Assembly (NCBI RefSeq): GCF_000003195.3
Contig: NC_012877.2
Span: 17,601,344-17,665,343, forward strand
Direction of reading: 5' to 3'
DNA: 64,000 bases
Origin: Sorghum bicolor
Taxonomy: Eukaryota; Streptophyta; Magnoliopsida; Poales; Poaceae
The stretch's first letter is position 1, and each line of letters begins with the position of its first letter. Below the pieces are notes generated by a model. That model did not search any database. It was not told the DNA's origin and was given only the letters and a program-made list of their open reading frames with translations. Below, one piece after another: positions 41,713 through 51,489 of this stretch. A program made the position numbers and the translations under genes.

Positions 41713-44274
41713 CTAACTCGGTGCTACGGTCTCCTCTGGATAATTCTGTTTAAACTCTACGTCTTCTGAACTTACAACTTCTCCTTCATAGTCTGCCCAT
41801 CCGTCCTTGATGATTTGCCTCCTCTGGTTGCGGTTGCGTCGTTGTCTTACCTGCTTAGATTTTTCAACGATATAGTTAGGGTTAGTAAAATAGCGGCGTA
41901 CCTTCTCTGAGGGGAAGTGCATATGGACTTCTCCAGTTCCAATGTAGATGATTGCTTTAACGGTGCTGAGGAACGGTCTTCCAAGGATGATGGGTGGATC
42001 GTATTCATCTTCTCCCTTGTCAATAACTTGAAAGTCTGTGTAGACAAAATGATCGTCTATTTTGACTGGGACATCAGTTACTGTTCCTTTAACTTCTCGA
42101 AACGTCTGATCTGCCATCTGGAGCTGAATGTATGTTGGTGTTAAGGGCATGGTTCCGAACAAGAGCCGATAGGTGACTGTGGCCATTATGTTGACGCCCG
42201 ATCCGGTGTCGCAAAACGTCTTGTAGAAGCTGTATCCATTTATGGAGCAATAGATGCTTGGCATTCCTGGGTCGTCCTTCTTGGTCAAAAACGGTGACTT
42301 AAGTTGATGATCTTGGCCTCCATGAACTGCAGTGACCATCTTAGCTGACTCGGTCCACACTTGCTTGTTCCTGTTCCTCCTGTTGGTCCTCTTTCTTGAT
42401 TCACGTCTGGGTTGATCTGGAATTTGTGTAGTCTTGTTCTTGAAGAAAAATGTCTCCTTCCTCCCTTTGATGTAGAAACTGATCTTGGCAGCACTGGCGT
42501 AGATGATAGCTCCCATGGTGTTCAAGAATGGCCTCCCAAAGATGATAGGTGCCCTCTCATCATTTCCGGTCTCTACCACTACGAAGTCTGCTGGGGCATA
42601 TAAGGTACCAACTCGGACACAGAGGTTCTTCAATATTCCTTTTGGAAAACTTATCGTCTGATCTGCAAACTGCAAACACATGGTTGTCTCTAATAAAGGA
42701 TATGTAAAGAATTTTTCATAGAGTACCCTGGGTATAATGTTGACGCTAGAGCCAAAGTCACAGAATGCTTCTGGGACATCCACCATGCCGATGGAGATCG
42801 GGATGACGGGGCATCCTGGATCACCTCTCCTGACCGGCAGAAGGTCAGTAGTGAATTCAGTGACGGGGTTACTCCAATTATTACCTGCATCAAACATGTC
42901 TACAAGATTTGCATATTCTAATCCTTCCGGTTGTGATGGTATACCGGGGTTAGTAGTAGGAACAGGAGCAGCTATTTGATTTAACTGAGATTCAATCATT
43001 TTATTAAATCTAATTTGATTCTTGATGGCAGTAGAAAAATTATCCATTCTATTATTTATATTTTCTAGCATTTTATCATTAGATGCCAATTTCTTAGATA
43101 GGTTATCCATTAGCTTTACTTGATTAGACACTAACTCTCTCAAAGGTGGAAAATTATTATTATTGTTGTAAGAATTGTTACCTTGATAATTACCTGAGTA
43201 GTTAGGCCTCTGTTGATTCCAACCTTGATTTTGTTGAGGACAGTTGTAGTAGTAGTTGTTGTTGTTGATGTAGTTCACATCCTCAAGTATCTCAGGGCAG
43301 TGGTTGCCTGAGTGTCCAGTGTCTCCACACTCCTCACAAGTCATGTGAGAATCGTAGATGTGCATAACCTCCTTCTTATCTCCAGCTCTATCATCGAGCT
43401 TCTTCATGAGCAGGTCTAGCTTTGCAGACAGCATGTCTACCTCCTTGAGCTGATGCATACCTCCACTTCTCTTGCATGTCTGGGTCCTCTCTTCATTGCA
43501 GCTTTGGTTGGACGCCATCTTCTCCACTAGAGCTGTGGCTTGTGGTATAGTAAGTGATAAGAATGCTCCTCCAGCTGCAGCATCCATGGTTTCTCGGGCA
43601 CTGTTGCCGAGCCCATGATAAAACGTCTGCATCAATAGCCAACTCTCCATTCCATGATGGGGACATTCTAGGATGTAGTCTTGAAAGCGCTCCCATGCTT
43701 TTGGAACAGATTCATCATTTTGTTGCTGAAAACTTGTAATCTTCCCACGGAGAGCATTGGTCTTGCCCATGGGAAAGAACTTAGCCAGGAAGTTTGTTGA
43801 GCAGAGTGCCCACATAGTATTCTTCTCCTTTGTAGCGTAAAACCACTGCTTCGCTCTTCCTAACAGTGAGAATGGGAAGTGGTGAAGTTGTATAGCATCT
43901 TTGGAAACTCCTGATATGGTGAATGTGTTGCATATCTCCAGGAAGTGTTGTAGATGAGCACTAGCATCTTCGTGTGCCTTCCCACAGAACTGGTTGGATT
44001 GCACCATGTTGATAAGTCTAGGCTTGAGCTCAAAGTTGCCGTCGATCTCTGCAGCAGGTCCAGTGCGGATGTTGTCCGTAGTGGGAGCTGAGAACTCGCG
44101 GATCGATTTGTTCGCCATGGCTTCGAACTCTGAAGACAAGTTCCGGTGATCTTCTTGATTGGATGAAGCTTCTTGCTGAAGTGTTGATGATCTCTTCTTG
44201 AGCTTGGCTCTTGTCTTCTTGAATAATGCTTCGGGATTGTCAACAAAATTTCCTGGAAGATGTCTTCTATTCAT
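41713..44274 (-). CDS. E1 gag-protease polyprotein with two tandem retropepsin-like domains
   Basis: An uninterrupted frame of 853 codons starting about 160 bp after the PBS. Residues 95-260 are the capsid-like gag region (FPFSLLGRAKQWF, LAKFFPMGKTNALRGKI, AWERFQDYI). Residues 313-326 form a canonical CCHC zinc knuckle (C313, C316, H321, C326). Residues 337-374 are extremely Asn/Tyr-rich. A heptad-like stretch near 385-435 may be coiled coil. Two homologous aspartic-protease domains follow, about 183 residues apart: domain 1 has FCDFGSSVNI with D506 and a GRPF motif near 580; domain 2 has FCDTGSGVNI with D689 and a GRPF motif near 765. Between them lies a basic linker (RRESRKRTNRRNRNK). The protein would assemble particles and cut itself. 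No RT or integrase follows. The open frame in a non-autonomous element suggests recent activity. Confidence 0.85.
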   Translation of the reverse strand: MNRRHLPGNFVDNPEALFKKTRAKLKKRSSTLQQEASSNQEDHRNLSSEFEAMANKSIREFSAPTTDNIRTGPAAEIDGNFELKPRLINMVQSNQFCGKAHEDASAHLQHFLEICNTFTISGVSKDAIQLHHFPFSLLGRAKQWFYATKEKNTMWALCSTNFLAKFFPMGKTNALRGKITSFQQQNDESVPKAWERFQDYILECPHHGMESWLLMQTFYHGLGNSARETMDAAAGGAFLSLTIPQATALVEKMASNQSCNEERTQTCKRSGGMHQLKEVDMLSAKLDLLMKKLDDRAGDKKEVMHIYDSHMTCEECGDTGHSGNHCPEILEDVNYINNNNYYYNCPQQNQGWNQQRPNYSGNYQGNNSYNNNNNFPPLRELVSNQVKLMDNLSKKLASNDKMLENINNRMDNFSTAIKNQIRFNKMIESQLNQIAAPVPTTNPGIPSQPEGLEYANLVDMFDAGNNWSNPVTEFTTDLLPVRRGDPGCPVIPISIGMVDVPEAFCDFGSSVNIIPRVLYEKFFTYPLLETTMCLQFADQTISFPKGILKNLCVRVGTLYAPADFVVVETGNDERAPIIFGRPFLNTMGAIIYASAAKISFYIKGRKETFFFKNKTTQIPDQPRRESRKRTNRRNRNKQVWTESAKMVTAVHGGQDHQLKSPFLTKKDDPGMPSIYCSINGYSFYKTFCDTGSGVNIMATVTYRLLFGTMPLTPTYIQLQMADQTFREVKGTVTDVPVKIDDHFVYTDFQVIDKGEDEYDPPIILGRPFLSTVKAIIYIGTGEVHMHFPSEKVRRYFTNPNYIVEKSKQVRQRRNRNQRRQIIKDGWADYEGEVVSSEDVEFKQNYPEETVAPS

Positions 44275-44411
44275 ACATTCCCCTGCATAAGATAAAATAG
44301 AAAAATATCGGGGTAAAACTGTATGAGAGAATAGATAAGCTCAATCAAATTAGTGATGCGAATGATAACTCAAAATCTTTTTATTCCATTCCTGATTAGT
44401 AATCAACCTTC

Positions 44412-44435
44412 CCCGGCAACGGCGCCAAAAATGCT
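44412..44435 (-). other. Primer binding site of E1
   Basis: On the minus strand the LTR end AATACCCAACA is followed by AGCATTTTTGGCGCCGTTGCCGGGG. TGGCGCCGTTGCCGGGG is the usual Athila-type PBS (generally assigned to tRNA-Asp; assignment not verified here). Confidence 0.7.
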
Positions 44436-46088
44436 TGTTGGGTATTCTTAACATCATTACCAAAAGTAGACTAAGTTCTCTAAATCTGGTAACGGTGCCA
44501 AAAATGCCAAACCTATCCCTCACACCACTTAAGCCAAGTTGTCATCCCCAGCATGATATGAGAGACGCGGTATTGAAATATGCAATTGCTCTTCTAAATA
44601 AATAATGAATGGGATCTGCAAGCGCACATATTAATACCGATGTAGCATTTTAACCGGGAAGTATTCCAGGTATCGTTATTTATATTTTTACCACTGGGAA
44701 GGGATTAGCAGTCATCAATATTGATTACAGAATAGAATATGAGATTGAGCATCTATCATTGCATATGTAATTGAGAACATTTATCTAACTCATTCATACA
44801 GGGATAAGTGTCACATAAAGGATATATGAAATAATGAATAGTGACAAAGATAATTAATCTGATCAGCCACATATAAATATGATAAGCACCTCAATTAGAT
44901 ACTCTAGAAAGTCATTAGCATGGAATTAGAACAAACTACAAGAATATTTCCTAAGTTATTCTCAACTATATAGTCTAGCATTATCATAGTTAGTGCAAGC
45001 ATACTTAGCAATCATTGTGAAACAAGACTACGCCCATGCATAGTGATATTAGCAAGGTAAATGAGAAACATAGTAATCACTCTCCTGTAATAATATTGCT
45101 CTGCTAGCCCAATACACGAGAGGGGGACTATATAAGAATCAATGAAGCTGTCACTATCACGAACTACCCCACGATCTGGCATATTGGGTACAATCGCAGA
45201 TAAATACGGTATAAGCACCACGCCTACACAATATCTATCATTTACCCATGGATCCGATGGATAAACGCTATACGATCCTAAGCATGTATATAGATCCAAT
45301 CTAACTAAGCCAAGTACATAACTATGATAAACTAAGAACAATATAATCTTGAATATAAGAAAGTAGAGCAAAGTCATAAGCAATATATTGAAGTAGAACA
45401 AAGTCATATTCATAATATTGAAGAACAAAGATAATTAGAAGAACAGTTAGAAGCACAATTAGAGAATTACCAAGAATCCTCTTGACAGATCTGGAAACCA
45501 ATCGAAGATTGACTCCTTCTAGTTCTAATCCTATGTAGCTATGCTAATCTAGATATCTAATTGATGTGGTGGCTCTAATCTTGATCAGAGGCTTCTTCTC
45601 CCTTGAGAATAATGAATTAGGGTTGAGAGGCTCTCTCCTCCAGGGGCCAGGGGGTCTGGTTTTATAGTCCCTTCAAGTGAATATGGGCCGTTGGATCAAA
45701 CCGACATAGATTTTATGGTTTAGATTCATCCTTTAGGTCGGTGGAGATCTCCCACGAAGCAGAGTCCTGATTGGACTCAGGGAGGGGGCGAGCGCCTAGG
45801 GGGACAGGGCGGGCGCCCTGCCTCTGGCCCCGTTTCGTCTCCGCTTCGGTCTCGTGGCTTCTGGAGTCTTCTAGATGTAAGATAATTGCGCAGCACGTTA
45901 ATATCTCTATGTAATCCCGACGTGTGGGCCTTTCTTCCGTATTTCCTGATAACCCCCTGCAAAAATAGACAAACACCAAATCTCGTGGAATTCTGTCAGA
46001 TAAAACCCTAAGTCTAGATGTTGATTTCATTTGGATCCTTTTCTTTTTTTATTTGATAATTAAATTTGATACTTAAGGATCGTCAACA
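44436..46088 (-). repeat. 5' LTR of E1 (right copy, uninterrupted)
   Basis: 1,653 bp, TGTTGGGTATTC...CGTCAACA on the plus strand. Transcription would run leftwards from the minus-strand TATA box near 45,658-45,672 into gag. GC-rich palindromic blocks lie at about 45,785-45,820. Downstream of the TATA box it holds a 138-codon open frame (45,012-45,428, minus) also present in the other LTR copies. Confidence 0.9.
45012..45428 (-). other. 138-codon LTR open frame of E1, right LTR copy
   Basis: Differs from the left-LTR copy by a few codons, with no stop or indel. It lies in the transcribed leader between the LTR promoter (near 45,665) and gag, so it would be an upstream open frame on the element RNA. 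Confidence 0.35.
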
Positions 46089-46093
46089 GTGAT

Positions 46094-46843
46094 ATTTCCT
46101 TGTTTTGGTATACCACAAATAGTCATAAGCGATGGAGGTTCCCACTTCATCGATAAAGTCTTCTGGAAGTACCTAGCAGATCATGGAGTTCGTCATACCG
46201 TCGCAACAGCATACCATCCACAGACCAGCGGTCAAGCAGAAACATCTAACAAACAAATCAAGAATATTCTGCAAAAGACCATGGATGAATAGGGAAGGGA
46301 TGGAAGGACAAACTCTCTGATGCACTGTGGGCTTATCGAACTGCTTACAAGACGCCCATAGGCATGTCACCCTATCAACTTGTATATGGGAAAACATGTC
46401 ATTTGCGTGTGGAAGTAGAGTTCAAAGCTCATCGGGCAATCAAGAAATGGAATATGGATCTCCACCTAGCTGGTAAGAATCGTTAGATGCAATTATCTGA
46501 GTTAGAGGAGTGGAGAGAAAAGGCCTATCATAGCTCTAAGATATACAAAGAGAGAACGAAAAGATGGCATGATAAGAGAATCAAGCACAAGGAGTTTAAC
46601 CCTAGAGACAAAGTTCTACTATTTAATTCAAGAGTTAAGCTCTTTGGACATGGTAAATTACGTAGTAAGTGCGATGGACCATATAAGGTCATCAATACTT
46701 CAACCCATGGGGCCATTACCATTCAAGACGATGCAGGTAACACTTTTAAGGTAAATGAACAACACTTGAAGATTTATCTTGAGCCACAAATTAATTCGGT
46801 AGAGGAATTTGATGTCATCGAGTTCATTGAAGTCTTACATTAA
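46094..46843 (+). pseudogene. Integrase C-terminal part of element F
   Basis: Continues the frame interrupted at 12,971: [20 protein letters not shown] gives the second catalytic Asp, and [13 protein letters not shown] the catalytic Glu. A stop occurs at 46,290, then a frameshift to [20 protein letters not shown], another stop near 46,484, and an open C-terminal stretch 46,487-46,843 with KVLLFNSRVKLFGHGKLRSK and GPYKV, typical of the gypsy integrase C-terminal domain. The duplicated GTGAT at 46,089-46,093 marks the right edge of E1. Confidence 0.8.
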
Positions 46844-46984
46844 TACTCAATCAACCTAGGCTCTAGACAACTAATGCATAAACACTTAACTCTTAACATG
46901 CTCCATGAGTTTTGTTGTCTATTCGAGTTCCACGGGATTTTGGAGGACCGAGGAGAGAAAACTTAAAATGCCAGCCAGTGGATT

Positions 46985-47058
46985 GAAAGACTATATCAAC
47001 ATTTAGCTTGGGGGAGAGGCATGCCCCATGTGTATCCAGGTAAGTACCCTTACACTCT
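46985..47058 (+). other. Polypurine-like tract and following sequence of F
   Basis: TTTAGCTTGGGGGAGAGGCATGCCCC follows the pol stop by about 150 bp. The same AGCTTGGGGGA core occurs after the gag-protease frames of D and E1. It is not next to a 3' LTR here, because element C begins at 47,059, so it may be an internal (central) tract rather than the terminal one. Confidence 0.5.
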
Positions 47059-47798
47059 TGTTGACACCATTTTTGGACACGTATCTTCGGACGCGTATCT
47101 GGGAATTAGGAAAATATAGATCGGCAGGTGAAAGAGTGGTGACTGTTTATCAAGGAGGTTACCGATGGGAATTGATGCCGATGGCTAAAAAGCAGAATGT
47201 GGTCAAGACTAGGGATGGTGATTGATCTATGCCGATGACTGATACTAGTGGTTGCCGATGCCGATGGAAGGTGGTTTGCCGATTGCCAATGACAATAGGG
47301 GGAGGCGCAGGAGTTGCTGACAGGATGGTGGCGGTGTGCCGATTGCTTGTGGTAGATAGATTAATGTTTTCCATAGCTGTTAGAGTTCGTTTTGTGTGCG
47401 GATTCCGTTCAATTTGGAATTAGAGTCCTAGTCGTGTCTGGTTGTAATTCTTCTGGGCAGGGTATAAATGTAGACCCTGTAGCAATGTAATGAACAACAC
47501 AATCAATCAAACACAAGTTTTTACATCTATTCTAGCATCTACTTTTTCGATGACTTCGTCAACTCGCATACTTTCTTTTTACCTATGAGTTCTTAGGAAT
47601 TCATCGAGTCAATCTCGGTGAGTTCTCAAGTTCCGCGTGAATACCTCTTGGCCATGACATCCGGGCGCATCACTGTTATCGGGACCAAAGTATTCGAGTT
47701 ATCATCTTTGTCGATTATAAGGTCAAATCGGCTGGCATGCCTTAACGTTGAATTGGGTATTAGCCCTTTGTGTTTGCAGATCTAGTTTTGCACCAACA
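47059..47798 (+). repeat. 5' LTR of element C, followed by PBS
   Basis: TGTTGACACCATTTTTGG...TTTTGCACCAACA, 740 bp, TATA box GGTATAAATGTAG near 47,460. The PBS region CATCTTTTGGCACGCCCAGTGAGAC follows. It is recognisably the A/B LTR but diverged, with small indels. Confidence 0.87.
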
Positions 47799-47850
47799 CA
47801 TCTTTTGGCACGCCCAGTGAGACTGACTCAGATTCATCATCAAGATCAAC

Positions 47851-50800
47851 ATGTCAAACACTGATTTCGACTTGGAGAACGTTATCCCCGTGACGGAAGC
47901 CAATCTCAGAGATGAACAAAAGCAAGCTATGGCAAAAGCTATGGAGGACGACAAGGAGCTATGCTTGAAATCCTTCAGTATCAACAGGAGCGGCGAGGTG
48001 ATCCAAAAGGAAGCATTGCCGATGCCTTGGCAAATCACATTTGAAGCTAATCGTGGTAAACTACAAGAGATGGTTGACAATGCTATCAATCGTGCTCTAA
48101 TCAATCAATCCAGTGTGCTGTCCAATACAGTTTTCAATGCTGTGGCTAGAACTTTCAAAGAAGCACAAGTACCACTAGCTTATGTGGGCCCGGCCTATCA
48201 TCAGCCAGGATCATCATCGGTTACGGCTCCATCAGCTACTCAGGCCATTACGGGTACGGAAGTTACTTCTCCTCCAAGCACATTAGGGATGACTAATGGG
48301 CAATCTACACCGATGACGACTAATCCATCAATATCAGAGGGACAAGTTCAACTTGCCACAGATCTATTGGCATCGACAATGTCAGGGTCTGTGTTCAAGA
48401 ATTGCCAAGTTACTCCCAACTAGTGGGGATATGGTATGCCCCCGGACTTTGTTGCAAATAGTTCTGGGACATCTCAAGTGGTTGACATCACAGGCAAGGC
48501 TCCTATGGCATCGGCACCCCCAGTATCGCCGATGACTCAGAATCCCCAGTATTCTACAACTAGCACTGCAAGGCCTTTTACTAGGAATTCTCAGATGCCA
48601 ACGTTCTAGATGCCAAATACAACGGCGGATCCACTGCCGACGTATGAAAGGTTTATGACACAGCCAGGGTATGTCAATACAATGATGATGCCCAATTATC
48701 AACCATCGGCAGGGCCTACGCCGATGAATGTTAACAATGGATGGACAGGGCAGTTTGTCTTTCCATAAATATCTCAGCAGAATCATCAGGCTATGGGATT
48801 TCAGCAGGGACCAATGCAACTTGGGTTTCAGAATCAAGGATTGGTCAATCAGCCGATGAACCTTGCTCAGCAAGCTGGTGGCCAACAGGCGGTGGCTAAT
48901 GCTATGTTCTCTGGAGATCGTGCACCACAGAGACACATAGAAGCTTATCAGCAGGTCCCAGATCCACAACCCGCTCATCAGCAAGATGTCAATGCCTATT
49001 GGGCTGATAAGATAGCTGAAGTGATGAGAGATCAGTTTGGGATAAAACCCAAAGTCAACACTTATTCTTATCGGACACCGTATCCTCCTGCATATGACTT
49101 GATTCCACTTCCAAATCGGTACAAGGTGCCGGATTTCACCAAGTTCTCTGGACAGGATGACACGTCAACCATGGGACATGTTAACAGGTTCATCATCCAG
49201 TGTGGGAAGGCTGCTAATAGAGATGAGTTAAGGGTTCGTTTATTCTCATCATCTTTGTCTGGATCGGCCTTTACTTGGTTTATTTCATTACCTCCCAACT
49301 CAGTGATTACCTGGGCCGATCTAGAAAAGCAATTCCATAAATACTTCTTTTCTGGAGTTCATGAGAAGAAGATTACCGATTTAGTCAGGCTAAAGCAGCA
49401 CAATGATGAATCGGTTGAAAGTTTTGTGCAAAGGTTGGGAGATGTTAAGAATAAATGCTATAGTCTGGTTCTGGATAATCGGCAGCTAGCTGATTTGGCT
49501 TTCCAAGAATTATTGCCACATATCAAAGATAAGTATGCATCTCTAGAGTTTGAAAGTTTAAGTCATTTGGTGCAGAGGATTTCTGACCAAGATATCAAAG
49601 CTTTTGAACCTATGAGAGCATGGAATAAAAAGGTGTCATTTGTTGATGTGGCAACAAGCTCAGATTCTTATGAAGAACCAGTCATCAGCTTGGCAGAATG
49701 GGTAGAAAAATAAGAAGCCGATGTCTTGCCCTTTTGGGCATAAGGAGCCAGAAAAGTTTGCATTTAACATCACCAAAGCTGATAGGATATTTGACTTTCT
49801 GCTTGAGGAAGGGTAGATTAAATGGTCGCCTAACTATGTAATTCCGTCGGCTGAAGAATTAAAGAAGATCAAGTATTGCAAGTGGCATAATGCAATGTCT
49901 CATAGTACAAATGAATGCAAAGTATTCAGACAGCAGTTGCAATCGGCCATAGAGTCTGGGAGGATCAAGTTCGACAGCACCAAAGCTCAAAAGCCGATGA
50001 AAATCGACCAGCATCCTTTCCCCACAAATATGTTGGATGCTAAGGGAAAGACCAAAGTCTTGACGTTAGAAGAAGCTCAGAGAAGCGCATTGGTAGATCC
50101 TCAACATCAGATCACTGCCGATGACGCCAAGGGCAAAGGTTTAATCCAGGAGGGCACTAGTTCTGGAAGACCTCCTTGGTCTGGCATTGTGATCACCCAT
50201 AGGAGACATCGGGAAACCTGGCAGCAGCGTGAAGATCGGTATCGTTGCTAAGAGGAAGATCGTCGCCGAGAAGAAGAAAGACGCCGACAAGACTGGAATC
50301 GACATAAAGATCATTGGAATTGCTCGTTCTTCATCCACTGTTGGGAGAAAAACATCAAGCTACCAACTGTTAGAGATTGCCCTGAGTGTAACGGTTATAA
50401 TTGGTATGATAGACCAAATCGGCAGTATCAGAACAATGATCGGTGTTTTGATGGGCCGATTAGAGGAAGGACATCAGTTCATGATCGGCTGGGGGCAGGC
50501 TCAGTGTGCATGATAGGCTTGGTGAATGTGTTGGCTATTTTCCAAGAAACCAAGAGGAGCTTGAGGAGATGGCGGATGCGCGAGTTCCCGATGAGTTCAT
50601 ATTTTGCAGAGATGCTAATACTTATCGGGTGGAAACAAGGGAAAACCGTCGTCAATCGGTAAGGCAACCACAACTTCCACCATGGTGTCCAGAAGGGTTG
50701 ACAAGGACACAGAAGAGGAGGTTGCAACGGGAGCGACAAGAAGAATTGAGTAGGGGAGAGAATTCTGCCAAGTCTAGAGATCGGCAGCAGTCAGATCCTA

Positions 50801-51489
50801 AGGGAAAAGACCCATCGACAGATGTTAATATGGTGTTTATGTTGCCAATGGAATTTCTTGCACCTTTCAGTGATGATGAGGAGATAGATTTCCCTGATCA
50901 GATAGCTCAGTTAGCTCTTGACCCGATGACAACTATTTTTGAAAACCCTGCTGATGCTGAGAGGCAGCACCTTAAAGCTCTATTTGTCAAAGGTAGGGTT
51001 GATGGGCAGCCGATGACCAAGATACTTGTTGATGGTGGGGCTACTATCAATATTATGCCATATGCAGTCTATCGGAAGCTTGGAAAAGGGGATCAAGATT
51101 TAACCAAGACCGATATGATGTTAAAGGATTTTGAAGGAAATGTGTCTCCAGTCAAGGGAGCCATATGCGTTGAGTTGACCATCGGCAGCAAGACCTTGCC
51201 GACAACTTTCTTTGTCATCAGTGGAAAGGGTGCTTATAATTTGCTGTTGGAGAGAGATTGGATTCATGCCAATTGTTGCATTCCATCTACAATGCACCAA
51301 TGCTTGGTTCAGTGGGTAGGTGACAAGATTGAAATCGTCCCAAGAGATTCTTCATATGTTATTGCATCGGCAGATACTTATGAAAAGACCAGGTGTATTT
51401 AAGGAGAAGTTTGGGAGAAGGATTTTCTCAAAGTTGCTGATTATGAAATTCCACCGATCCAAGCAGTCGGTTCTGATGAAGGGTTTTAA
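47851..51489 (+). pseudogene. gag-protease of element C (decayed)
   Basis: Start ATG at 47,851 (MSNTDFDLENVIPVT). Stops include TAG at 48,421 (TGG in A and B), TAG near 48,607, TAA near 48,766, TAG near 49,814 and TAA near 51,399, plus frameshifts near 49,705 and 50,500. The capsid block (48,793-49,713), the knuckle region and the protease site (LVDGGATINIM, about 51,027) remain readable. TAATG at 51,487-51,491 is conserved. Confidence 0.85.

Larger units (their letters stand above)
12967..46093 (-). mobile_element. Element E1: non-autonomous Athila-like LTR retrotransposon, interrupted by A and B
   Basis: Flanked by GTGAT at 12,967-12,971 and 46,089-46,093. The element reads on the minus strand: 5' LTR 44,436-46,088, PBS just left of it, gag-protease 44,274-41,713, about 2.2 kb non-coding, PPT at 27,047-27,061, 3' LTR 27,046-12,972. 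Removing A and B with their TSD copies leaves about 8.3 kb. No RT, RNase H or integrase is present, so it needs enzymes in trans. By eye the two LTRs differ at roughly 23 of 1,653 positions (about 1.4%). Confidence 0.9.
7936..47058 (+). mobile_element. Element F: Athila-like Ty3/gypsy retrotransposon, host of the nest (3' end outside window)
   Basis: Visible parts are the 5' LTR (7,941-9,175), a PBS-like site, gag, protease, RT, RNase H and the first part of integrase up to 12,971. After the 33-kb E1 insertion, the rest of integrase follows (46,094-46,843), then a polypurine-like tract near 46,990 and sequence up to the insertion of element C at 47,059. Gene order PR-RT-RH-INT places it in Ty3/gypsy, and gag and RT wording resembles the Athila group. 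All coding regions carry stops or frameshifts, so F is dead. The 3' LTR must lie beyond the window. Confidence 0.85.

Noticed and set aside
12972..46088. E1 as an autonomous element with pol in its interior
   Set aside because: The pol genes inside its span belong to A and B, which have their own LTRs and TSDs on the other strand. After their removal no RT or integrase remains.
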